NCBI GenBank assembly: GCA_044224515.1
Contig: JBGAKH010000001.1
Span: forward strand, 372,001-436,000
Reading direction: 5' to 3'
Length of the DNA stretch: 64,000 bases
From: JBBATK01 sp044224515
Lineage (GTDB): Bacteria > Bacteroidota > Ignavibacteria > Kapaibacteriales > NICIL-2
Shown piece by piece: positions 17,719-25,332 of this stretch. The stretch's first letter is position 1, and every line of letters begins with the position of its first letter. The translations under genes and the position numbers were made by a program. A model generated the notes under the pieces. The model did not search any database, was not told the origin of the DNA, and saw nothing but the letters and a program-made list of their open reading frames with translations.

Positions 17719-19123
17719 AAGATTTAATGGCGGTTGCGTCGAGTCGAATTTGAGCCATGGTGTCGCGATCACGAAGAGTGACGGTTCCGTCTTCAACAGA
17801 TTGTCCGTCGATGGTCACACAGAAGGGTGTGCCGATCTCGTCTTGACGACGATAACGACGTCCAACCGCTCCGCTGTCATCATATTGGACTTTGAAGCTG
17901 CGTTGTAAGTCCTTGTAAATCTTTTCAGCCAGCTCCGGCATTCCATCTTTGTTAACCAACGGCAAAATTGCGGCACTTACCGGCGCCAAACCTGGGTGAA
18001 AGCGTAGCACTGTACGTGTTTCGGACTTGTCGTTTTCGCCTTGAACAATTTCTTCGTCAAAGGCATTGCAAAGGAAGGCCATAAACGATCGCGAAGCACC
18101 TGCAGATGTCTCCACCACAAACGGAACAAATCGATCTTTGGTAACGGTATCAACGAACTCCAACTTCTTGGAGCTATACTCTTGATGTCTGCTCAGATCA
18201 AAATCAGTGCGTGAGTGAATACCCTCAATTTCCCCCCACCCGAAAGGAAAACGATATTCGATATCCACGGCAGCGTTAGCATAGTGCGCAAGTTTCTCGT
18301 GAGCTTTCAAATGCAACGAATCCGGCTTCATACCGTAGTGAAGAAACCAGTTCCAGCGCTGCTCACGCCAGTACTCAAATGCCTCCATCTCGCTTCCGGG
18401 TTTCACGAAGTACTGCATTTCCATTTGCTCAAATTCTCGAGTGCGGAATAAAAAGTTCTTCGTGTTGATTTCATTGCGAAAGGCCTTACCTATCTGAGCG
18501 ATACCAAAAGGTACTTTTTGTCGAGCCGATTCCATCACGTTTTTGAAGTTCACGAAGATCCCCTGTGCTGTTTCCGGACGTAGGAATACTGCGGCACCTG
18601 TGTCTTCCACCGGACCAATGAAGGTCTTGAACATCAGGTTAAAATTGCGAACCTCCGTCCAGTCTTTTGTACCACTGACGGGGTCCGGAATACCTGCATC
18701 TATGATGATAGCATACAAGTCAGATGGTTCTTTTGCCTCATTCAGTCGTCTCTCCAGCTCCGCTGCCTCATGAAGCTTTTCTTTGTTGCGTAAACGCTCA
18801 ATGTAGTCTTCAATCAAGTTATCGGCACGGTGTCGAGCTTTGCTGGTCTTGTTATCGATCATTGGGTCTGTGAACTGCTGCACGTGACCGCTTGCTTCCC
18901 AGGTGCGAGGATGCATGAGAATGGCGGCATCGAGACCGACAATGTTTTCGCGATAGGTCATTTCTCTCCACCATGCTTCTTTGATGTTGCGTAACAACTC
19001 AACACCCAAAGGACCATAATCCCAGCAACCGTTAAGTCCGCCATAGATTTCAGAAGATTGAAAAACAAAGCCACGTCGCTTCGCTAAGGAGATTATTGAG
19101 TCTAAAGTATTGGTCTTGGCCAT
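17696..19123 (-). CDS. glyS: Glycyl-tRNA synthetase, single-chain (alpha2) type
   Basis: The enzyme charges tRNA-Gly. The 475-residue class II synthetase begins LDSIISLAKRRGFVFQSSEIYGG..G.WDYGPLGVELLRN, diagnostic of the homodimeric type rather than the two-gene GlyQ/GlyS form. Motif 2 (FRNEINTKNFLFRTREFEQMEMQYF) and motif 3 (ASRSFMAFLCNAF) are clear, and a C-terminal anticodon-binding domain includes APVSAAILPLV and DDSGAVGRRYRRQDEIGTP. Bacteroidota and several other phyla use this form. The ATG at 19123 fits the family start. The in-frame start at 19168 would add 15 residues without support. Confidence 0.95.
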   Translation of the reverse strand: MAKTNTLDSIISLAKRRGFVFQSSEIYGGLNGCWDYGPLGVELLRNIKEAWWREMTYRENIVGLDAAILMHPRTWEASGHVQQFTDPMIDNKTSKARHRADNLIEDYIERLRNKEKLHEAAELERRLNEAKEPSDLYAIIIDAGIPDPVSGTKDWTEVRNFNLMFKTFIGPVEDTGAAVFLRPETAQGIFVNFKNVMESARQKVPFGIAQIGKAFRNEINTKNFLFRTREFEQMEMQYFVKPGSEMEAFEYWREQRWNWFLHYGMKPDSLHLKAHEKLAHYANAAVDIEYRFPFGWGEIEGIHSRTDFDLSRHQEYSSKKLEFVDTVTKDRFVPFVVETSAGASRSFMAFLCNAFDEEIVQGENDKSETRTVLRFHPGLAPVSAAILPLVNKDGMPELAEKIYKDLQRSFKVQYDDSGAVGRRYRRQDEIGTPFCVTIDGQSVEDGTVTLRDRDTMAQIRLDATAIKSYVLERIL

Positions 19124-19424
19124 AAGAAAACGCTTGAGGGCGTTGGTGATCTGAGAATAGAACTGCAAAGATAATCAGGGGCACTATCATGCTGCGGTAG
19201 AAGCACTCTTGGAATGGTGGAAGACCGCACCATAATCGCGCTCCGGCTCGACGGTACCTGCATCCCTGCCGCACAGTGATTCCTTTTATCATGCGAGCAG
19301 CTTTGCTGCGCGCATGATAAAAAAGACTCTTGGGTATCATTCAAAATCGGAGTACTCAAATCCGAGCTAGTGACGTTTTATGAGCTGCCGGACCTCCGCT
19401 AGGTCTCAGAGCACCTCACATTCG
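19124..19424. other. Intergenic region with a long palindrome
   Basis: The 301 bp between the permease gene stop and glyS contain no supported gene. They hold the palindrome annotated at 19284-19322 and presumably the glyS promoter. Confidence 0.55.
19284..19322. repeat. Long intergenic palindrome with TTTT...AAAA ends
   Basis: Arms TTTTATCATGCG and CGCATGATAAAA (12 bp) enclose a second stem GCAGC/GCTGC after one mismatch, with loop TTT. The T-run lies on the 5' side and the A-run on the 3' side, the reverse of an intrinsic terminator, and no T-tract follows on either strand. A palindrome on the same plan lies at 51434-51470. Confidence 0.65.
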
Positions 19425-20255
19425 TCATTCCTTCAAAGCACCGGCAGTCAAGCCCTTAATGATGTGCGCTTGGAAAAAGAGGAAGAGACTGAGAACCGGA
19501 AGGGCGGAAATGCTTGCACCGGCCATGAGGTGTCCCCAATCAATAGACTGTTTTCCCAGATAAAAAGCGAGGCCTACCGGAAGCGTTCGGTGAGCTTCAT
19601 CATTCGTAAACAAGAAGGGATAGAGGAAAGAATTCCAATTCGCCAGGAAAATGTAGATGGCAAGGACTGTTAGCACGGGTCGACACAGGGGAAACACAAC
19701 TCGACTCAAAACGCTCCACTCACCGGCACCGTCGAGTCGAGCCGCCTGCTCAATATCTTGCGGGAGAGCCACAACGAACTGACGAACAAGAAAAATCCCG
19801 AATGGGCTGACTACCCATGGAACGATGAGAGCAGCATAGGTGTTAATCCAACCAAAACTTACCATCATTCGGAATAAAGGAATCATGATAACCTGAGGAG
19901 GTAAGATCAGCACCGCAAGGAGTGAGGTAAACAGAAGTTTGGAGCCGGGGAACTGCTTACGAGCCAGGGCATAACCGCACAGAAAGCACAGTAGCACGTT
20001 CGAGAGAGTCACTGTCGTGGCTACTATGACCGAATTGATAAAGTAGATGCCGAAAGCATCTGAAGCAAGGGTATCCGAATAGTTACGAGTACTGAAGGGG
20101 GCCTGCACCATTGACCACAAGGAGCTAAAGCGTTCAGGATTCTCATGGAAGGACACAATGATCATCCAGCACATTGGGAAGAGCATCACAAGGGCAACCA
20201 CAAAGAGAGCGAAGTGAAGCAGAACTGAAGGCCACTGTAAGCGTACGACGCGCAT
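19425..20255 (-). CDS. Carbohydrate-type ABC transporter permease (MalG/UgpE family)
   Basis: A 276-residue inner-membrane permease with six predicted transmembrane helices. The cytoplasmic EAA loop is visible near residue 190 as EQAARLDGAGEWSVLSRVVFPLCRP, the contact site for the ABC ATPase. The segments LPPQVIMIPLF and ALIVPWVVSPFGIFLVRQF are characteristic of the MalG branch. Such proteins work with a MalF-type permease, an ATPase and a solute-binding protein, none of which is adjacent. Downstream by about 300 bp is glyS, and upstream is nadD. It starts just 6 bp before the nadD stop region, so it is probably cotranscribed with an unrelated gene. Confidence 0.88.
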   Translation of the reverse strand: MRVVRLQWPSVLLHFALFVVALVMLFPMCWMIIVSFHENPERFSSLWSMVQAPFSTRNYSDTLASDAFGIYFINSVIVATTVTLSNVLLCFLCGYALARKQFPGSKLLFTSLLAVLILPPQVIMIPLFRMMVSFGWINTYAALIVPWVVSPFGIFLVRQFVVALPQDIEQAARLDGAGEWSVLSRVVFPLCRPVLTVLAIYIFLANWNSFLYPFLFTNDEAHRTLPVGLAFYLGKQSIDWGHLMAGASISALPVLSLFLFFQAHIIKGLTAGALKE

Positions 20256-20261
20256 GTTATA

Positions 20262-20870
20262 TCACAATTCTCGATAAAGCCTGTGTTTACGTATATACCG
20301 ACGCACACTTTCGGGAACAAGATAGCGAATTGAACTCTTCTCAGCATGGAGCGTCCGAATCGAACGCGATGAAATCTCAATGAAGGGCACCTGTAACAGT
20401 GTGGCGGGTCTGTTCTCCCTACTCAATGAACGAACAAGCTGTTGTTCCTCTTCGGCATTGATAAACGGACGTCGCGCAATACACAAATGTGACTCGGCCA
20501 GAATTCTCTCCCACTCCCGCCATTGATGAAAGCTTTGTGCCTGATCAGTGCCTACAAGCAAATAAAGCTCCGTGTCAGGATAACGTTCGCGCAGATAATC
20601 CAGTGTGTCGATCGTGTAGGATACTTGCTTGCGACGAATCTCGAACTCATCGATGGCAAAGCGATCATTGGTTCTGCACACAGCTCGCAGCATGCTCAAG
20701 CGATGCTGAGCTGAAGTTTGTTCTTCTTGTTGCTTGAAAGGCGACACATGCGTCGGAACGAACAAACAGCTATCAAGGCGCATTTGCTGCACAAAGTGTT
20801 CGGCCATAATGCAGTGTCCACTATGCACCGGATTAAATGAGCCGCCAAAAATTCCGAGACGTCTGCGCAT
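20262..20870 (-). CDS. nadD: Nicotinate-nucleotide adenylyltransferase
   Basis: NadD adenylates nicotinate mononucleotide in NAD synthesis. The 202-residue protein has the nucleotidyltransferase motif GIFGGSFNPVHSGH near the N terminus, and EISSRSIR near residue 165, the ISSTxIR motif. The middle segment LVGTDQAQSFHQWREW is also typical. The ATG at 20870 is chosen because the alternative upstream start at 20903 lies inside a terminator hairpin. A permease gene follows 6 bp downstream. Confidence 0.94.
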   Translation of the reverse strand: MRRRLGIFGGSFNPVHSGHCIMAEHFVQQMRLDSCLFVPTHVSPFKQQEEQTSAQHRLSMLRAVCRTNDRFAIDEFEIRRKQVSYTIDTLDYLRERYPDTELYLLVGTDQAQSFHQWREWERILAESHLCIARRPFINAEEEQQLVRSLSRENRPATLLQVPFIEISSRSIRTLHAEKSSIRYLVPESVRRYIRKHRLYREL

Positions 20871-20879
20871 TCCAGGTGT

Positions 20880-20910
20880 AAAAAAAGCCCCTGCGCCGAA
20901 CACAGGGGCT
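20880..20910 (-). terminator. Intrinsic terminator downstream of nuoF
   Basis: A perfect 8-bp stem (AGCCCCTG/CAGGGGCT, arms 20886-20893 and 20903-20910) is followed on the minus strand by seven T residues. It lies 26 bp after the nuoF stop and just before nadD, so nadD must start a new transcript or depend on readthrough. Confidence 0.88.
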
Positions 20911-20935
20911 GCTACGAAAATGACAAAAGTGAAGG

Positions 20936-22261
20936 TTATGCAGGATTAAGGACCTCAGCGCTTGCGCGACGACCGTGAACGACATTGAGAGGTACAAATG
21001 AACGCGAGGCTTTGACTTTTGCCTCAAACTCATGACGAAACTTGCGTAAGAACCCTTGCACAGGCCACGCCGCAGCTTCTCCGAGCGCGCATATGGTATT
21101 GCCGTCAATATTGTTTGCTACACTGAGCAGTAGATCCACATCCTCAATGGTCGCATCTCCCGCATTGATGCGTTTGAGAATCTTCTCCATCCAGCCACAA
21201 CCTTCGCGGCAGGGCGTACACTGTCCGCAGGACTCATGGTGATAAAAATGTACTATGCGCTGTAAGAGTTTCGGAATATCCGTGTCCTCGTTGATCACCA
21301 TCACTCCACCGGTACCGATGAAGGTCTTGTATTTCTTTAAATCTTCGTTGTTCATGACCACGCCTTCGATCTCGTCTGCCGATAGCGGTGGCATAGAGGA
21401 ACCACCGGGGATAACAGCTTTCACTTTCTTTCCGCCCGGCACTCCTCCACCATACTTATAAATCAAGTCGCTCAGCGTTACATCCGTTGGTAGTTCGTAC
21501 ACACCCGGCGTGTTGAGATGGCCGCTGAGACCGTAAAGCAAAGTACCACAGTGTCCGGGAGCACCAATCTTTGAATAGGCTTCCGGTCCAATGGCAAAAA
21601 TTGCCGGCACGGTTGCCAAAGTTTCTACGTTATTGATAGTCGTCGGCATACCCCACAATCCCTTGTTTGCCGGGAACGGCGGCTTGAATCGTGGATAGCC
21701 GCGCTCACCTTCCAAGGAATTCATTAACGCGGTTTCTTCTCCGCAGACATAAGCGCCGGCTCCCTTGTGAACAACGATATCGATGGTGTAGGGATTACCG
21801 AACGTTTGCGACATCTTGGGACCGATGTAACCATGAGCATAGGCTTCATCAACTGCTTGCTGCATCAGGTTAACCCACTTGTGGTATTCACCACGGATAT
21901 AGATGAAGGCTTTACACACACCCATGGCGTAGCCGGCCATCATGATACCTTCAATCAATTGGTGCGGATTGTACTCAAGGATTTGACGATCCTTGAATGA
22001 ACCCGGTTCGGATTCATCGCCATTGATAGCCAGATATTTCGGGCGATCATTGCCCTTCGGCATGAATGTCCACTTCAGTCCGGTTGGGAAACAAGCTCCG
22101 CCGCGACCTCGAAGTCCGGACTTCTTTACTTCATTGGCTACATCATCGGGCGACATACCAACGGCCTTACGGTATTGATTATAGCCACCATTCTTGACAT
22201 AAACGTCGAATTGATGCAGATTCTCGATTTTTGGTATAACGAGGTTCGGTGCAGTGTACAT
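20936..22261 (-). CDS. nuoF: NADH-quinone oxidoreductase subunit F
   Basis: NuoF is the FMN- and NADH-binding subunit of complex I, carrying the N3 [4Fe-4S] cluster. In the 441-residue protein the segment KKSGLRGRGGACFPTGLKW binds NADH, GAGAYVCGEETALMNSLEG binds FMN, and ESCGQCTPCREGC near residue 346 plus a later Cys (NTICALGEAAAW) hold the cluster. It stands alone here: nuoE and nuoG are not adjacent. HoxF-type or formate dehydrogenase subunits share this domain, but the length without extra N- or C-terminal domains fits NuoF. It ends at a strong terminator. Confidence 0.93.
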   Translation of the reverse strand: MYTAPNLVIPKIENLHQFDVYVKNGGYNQYRKAVGMSPDDVANEVKKSGLRGRGGACFPTGLKWTFMPKGNDRPKYLAINGDESEPGSFKDRQILEYNPHQLIEGIMMAGYAMGVCKAFIYIRGEYHKWVNLMQQAVDEAYAHGYIGPKMSQTFGNPYTIDIVVHKGAGAYVCGEETALMNSLEGERGYPRFKPPFPANKGLWGMPTTINNVETLATVPAIFAIGPEAYSKIGAPGHCGTLLYGLSGHLNTPGVYELPTDVTLSDLIYKYGGGVPGGKKVKAVIPGGSSMPPLSADEIEGVVMNNEDLKKYKTFIGTGGVMVINEDTDIPKLLQRIVHFYHHESCGQCTPCREGCGWMEKILKRINAGDATIEDVDLLLSVANNIDGNTICALGEAAAWPVQGFLRKFRHEFEAKVKASRSFVPLNVVHGRRASAEVLNPA

Positions 22262-22320
22262 GAATCAGTCTCCGTGCTACAATGCGCAAATATACGATTG
22301 GATCGAGAGAGCGATGACAC

Positions 22321-22926
22321 TCAACGAGGTCTTTGTGGGGCTTTTTTCGAGCTTGAGGAAAAGTTCTCGAAGATCTGTTCTCGTTCGGTTGCTCCCAGTT
22401 CCTTCCATTGGCCGGGGGCCAGACCCTGCATGACATATCCTCCGATTCTATGACGTATGAGACGTAAAGTCGGATGACCCACCGCCGCAGTCATGCGTCG
22501 TACCTGACGATTCTTTCCCTCATGAAGCTCAATCTCGATCCAGCAATCAGGTACAGACTTACGTACACGAATGGGCGGGATACGATCCTCGATTTCTGGT
22601 TGTGGATCAAGAACTACAGCACGGCATGGACGTGTCTTGTAACCACCTATGGTAGGTCCTCGCTTCAGATCTTCCATACTTTTTACGGAGGGTATGCCCT
22701 CGACTTGCACCAAATATCGTCGCGCATGGGCATTCGCGGGATCCAAGAGTGCCGAGTTCAGTCCGCTCTCGTCACTCAACAACAACAAACCTTCGGAATC
22801 GGCATCCAAGCGACCAAGTGCATAGACTCGTGGCGGAAAACCGAATTCCGCCAAAGTGCGATTCTGCGATCCGTCGTCCGTGAACTGACTAAGAACACCG
22901 TATGGTTTGTTGAATGCTAGGAGCAT
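22321..22926 (-). CDS. Pseudouridine synthase, RluE/RsuA family without S4 domain
   Basis: The 201-residue protein isomerises a uridine in rRNA to pseudouridine. It starts MLLAFNKPYGVLSQF, has the catalytic Asp at about residue 41 in GRLDADSEGLLLL, and the family segments ELHEGKNRQVRRM and GHPTLRLIRHRIGGY. The lack of an S4 domain and the closeness to RluE suggest 23S rRNA position 2457 as target, by analogy only. The ATG at 22926 is the real start: a longer frame back to 23076 would run through the terminator at 23013-23050. It is followed 59 bp later by nuoF. Confidence 0.9.
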   Translation of the reverse strand: MLLAFNKPYGVLSQFTDDGSQNRTLAEFGFPPRVYALGRLDADSEGLLLLSDESGLNSALLDPANAHARRYLVQVEGIPSVKSMEDLKRGPTIGGYKTRPCRAVVLDPQPEIEDRIPPIRVRKSVPDCWIEIELHEGKNRQVRRMTAAVGHPTLRLIRHRIGGYVMQGLAPGQWKELGATEREQIFENFSSSSKKAPQRPR

Positions 22927-23012
22927 TGAGAAATGCGGGGCCGGTTGTGAGACACAAAAATATGAGTGGCATCTTCCATGTCGCGCCGGTTTTTGTGTGA
23001 TCGAAACCATGC

Positions 23013-23050
23013 ATAAAAGAAACTGCCGCAACGATGTCTCGTTGCGGCAG
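23013..23050 (-). terminator. Intrinsic terminator of the surface-protein operon
   Basis: A perfect 12-bp stem CTGCCGCAACGA/TCGTTGCGGCAG (arms 23023-23034 and 23039-23050) with loop TGTC is followed on the minus strand by TTTCTTTTAT. It lies 80 bp after the stop of the OmpA-like gene. Confidence 0.88.
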
Positions 23051-23130
23051 GTGGTATTCAGTTGCACGAACCACACGGTATGTGCAGTAGGTACATGCTA
23101 CTTGCGGTCATCTCGCTTCTTGACTTTCCT

Positions 23131-25317
23131 TCAGCGGTCCATCATGAGGGAGAGCCCATGACGGTGCTCGACCTCGATGCGTACGGTTCGTGCATGGAAT
23201 CGTCCTTCCGGAAGATCGTTATCGTAGCTTATCGTATCTGGTCCTAAGCCGAATGCGGTTGCGTCCGGGATTCCTAGGACTTTGTAGACACTGTTGGCAC
23301 GACGCTCCGACAACTTGAGATTGAACGCGAGTTGTCCATAACGGTCGGTAGTTCCAATAATGCTCACGGCACTTGCCGTATCGATGCGCTTCTTGATGAA
23401 CTTAATAATATTTTCATTTGCTGCCGTGATGTCGTCTTTACCAAAATCAAAGAGCATCAAGATGAAGCGATCGACTTCCGTTAGCAAGTTTTGCTTCTTG
23501 AGTTTCTCAATCTGTTCTACAGTGATAGGAATCGAGACACTCTTCTCTATCATGCCTTTCCCCTGTTGGTCGATTGCCATGCTAATTTTGAAGGTCGAGT
23601 GCTCCTTGCGCATCAAACGTCTCATGGTGCTACGTTCAAGTGCTATGTCCATAAACTCTTTTGGCTGACCTTCTCCGTTTGCACTGAATATCGTACGACC
23701 TTCTTGCTCACCCCAGATACGCCATGATAAAATTGGTGTTTCGGATTTGATCATGTTGGCAATTCGTAAACGATCGACAGCACTTTCCAGCATGGTGTCG
23801 CGAATCATCACAGGTTGAAGCAATGCTTCGTTGGACGAGTAGATTTCGACACGCTGATTCTCCTCTTGTCCTTCCCTACTCTTCTCGTTCGAAGGTTTCT
23901 GTGGAACACTTCCCGACTTAATATTGATACGCGATTCTTCAATGCCCCATGTGTTCTTGAAGTAGTTCGCAACAGCTGTCGCTCGCTCACGAGCAATCTG
24001 TGTCGCATTTGGCAACTCAGCGAGCTCTTTCTTGGACATGCATCCTACGATATCGATCTTGGAAGTTTTGTCGAGCAGCAAGCCCTTCGACAAAATATTC
24101 ATCATGTTATAGTAGGTCTCCATTTGCGTCTGATCGGCGCGCAGCTTGTAGTTCGCCGCGTCTTCCGGACGCAGAAGTGAATAACGACCAATCAATTGCG
24201 AAGAACCGTACTCGAAGAAGACATAGTTGAGCAAAGGATGAAAATCGTTCCACACGATTTCTCGACAGTTAAGGGAGTCCAACTGCACGTAGCTACTGTC
24301 CGGCTTGTAACGGTACACCTGCATTTGCAGCTGTGCCATCTCGATTGGCTTAGCTTTTTGTATCAAGTGCTGGAATTTCTCGGTACGTTGAACGAACTCA
24401 TAGCGTACGTCGTCGTTCTCGTTAATAACCGTTCGAAAGTCTTGAGACAACAACTCTACTCTCTCCGCCGCCAGATCCGGCACAGCGCGAGTTACCGTAT
24501 CTCGCTTGATGATCGTATCGCGAATAACCGGTTTTGAAGTTGGAAGCGTGACACGTATGGATAAACCCGCGCGAACGAACTTTGCGTTCCACTGCTGATC
24601 CGTAGCCAGGTTGTTCATAGGCAACTGATAGAAAAGTTCAGGTACCAGTGCAAACCGCTTATTGAGTTTAATGTTATACGTGAGACCGACAAGACTGTAG
24701 ACTTGCCACGGTGTGTGATTGGGGATTTGGTCTTCATACACCGTACGGAGGCTTCCGCCCTGCAAGTACTCGACTCCTGAAGGCTGTTCAATAGCCTCTG
24801 TCTGGTTGAAGTTTGCTTTGTAGACATAGGCGAATTTGACACCCGCATGCAAACGAAGAGGTTTGTAGAAAGGCGGCGTGAATTCCACCATAGGTTCAAA
24901 TCCGTAGCTGGAGAAGTTTGCCCTAAGATTGTACTTCAGCGTACCTTCAACCGGTTGACCATTCTGAATAATCGTCGTCTTCTCAGAAGCCGTCATGTTC
25001 GCCTTGTAAACATCGAAACCGAACCGAATGCCAAGGTGGAATGCTGCTGTTGTGTTTGTGGCTTTGAAGATGGACGACAAGGGTGAGTTTACCTCGCCTC
25101 CGAACATGACTAGGTCCCCTTCTCCATCACTGAAGGGCGCATAGGGTTTAGTGAACGATCCCAGTTGACTAAATCCACCGGTTGATTGCCAGTTCTTTCC
25201 GATATGACCATATACACCAAACTGAATAGGGTTGGTTGTATCGATCACGACCTGCGCAAAACCGGATACCGAGAGTAGTGTGCTGAAGACAACTATGCTG
25301 TTAATGAGTTTTTTCAT
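23131..25317 (-). CDS. Outer-membrane protein with two OmpA-like regions
   Basis: A 728-residue exported protein with a signal peptide (INSIVVFSTLLSVSGFAQ). Residues about 25-255 look like an outer-membrane barrel with many aromatic strands (RAGLSIRVTLP at its end). Two OmpA-like regions follow: one at about 360-490 (LLNYVFFEYGSSQL, ARERATAVANYF, ENQRVEIYSS) and one at about 610-715 (LMLFDFGKDDI, TDRYGQLAFNLKLSERRANSVYKVLG, RTVRIEVEHR). OmpA domains bind peptidoglycan. The ribosome-binding site TAAGGAG overlaps the stop codon of the upstream gene, so both are one operon. It may anchor the envelope or assist surface-protein assembly; that part is inference. Confidence 0.82.
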   Translation of the reverse strand: MKKLINSIVVFSTLLSVSGFAQVVIDTTNPIQFGVYGHIGKNWQSTGGFSQLGSFTKPYAPFSDGEGDLVMFGGEVNSPLSSIFKATNTTAAFHLGIRFGFDVYKANMTASEKTTIIQNGQPVEGTLKYNLRANFSSYGFEPMVEFTPPFYKPLRLHAGVKFAYVYKANFNQTEAIEQPSGVEYLQGGSLRTVYEDQIPNHTPWQVYSLVGLTYNIKLNKRFALVPELFYQLPMNNLATDQQWNAKFVRAGLSIRVTLPTSKPVIRDTIIKRDTVTRAVPDLAAERVELLSQDFRTVINENDDVRYEFVQRTEKFQHLIQKAKPIEMAQLQMQVYRYKPDSSYVQLDSLNCREIVWNDFHPLLNYVFFEYGSSQLIGRYSLLRPEDAANYKLRADQTQMETYYNMMNILSKGLLLDKTSKIDIVGCMSKKELAELPNATQIARERATAVANYFKNTWGIEESRINIKSGSVPQKPSNEKSREGQEENQRVEIYSSNEALLQPVMIRDTMLESAVDRLRIANMIKSETPILSWRIWGEQEGRTIFSANGEGQPKEFMDIALERSTMRRLMRKEHSTFKISMAIDQQGKGMIEKSVSIPITVEQIEKLKKQNLLTEVDRFILMLFDFGKDDITAANENIIKFIKKRIDTASAVSIIGTTDRYGQLAFNLKLSERRANSVYKVLGIPDATAFGLGPDTISYDNDLPEGRFHARTVRIEVEHRHGLSLMMDR

Positions 25318-25332
25318 GGCAGAGGAAGCTCC

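Noticed and set aside
20871..20903. An upstream start for nadD
   Set aside because: It falls inside the nuoF terminator hairpin, and the conserved motif begins right after the downstream ATG.
22927..23076. A 50-residue N-terminal extension of the RluE-like protein
   Set aside because: The extra codons lie within a strong terminator (23013-23050) and precede the conserved family start.
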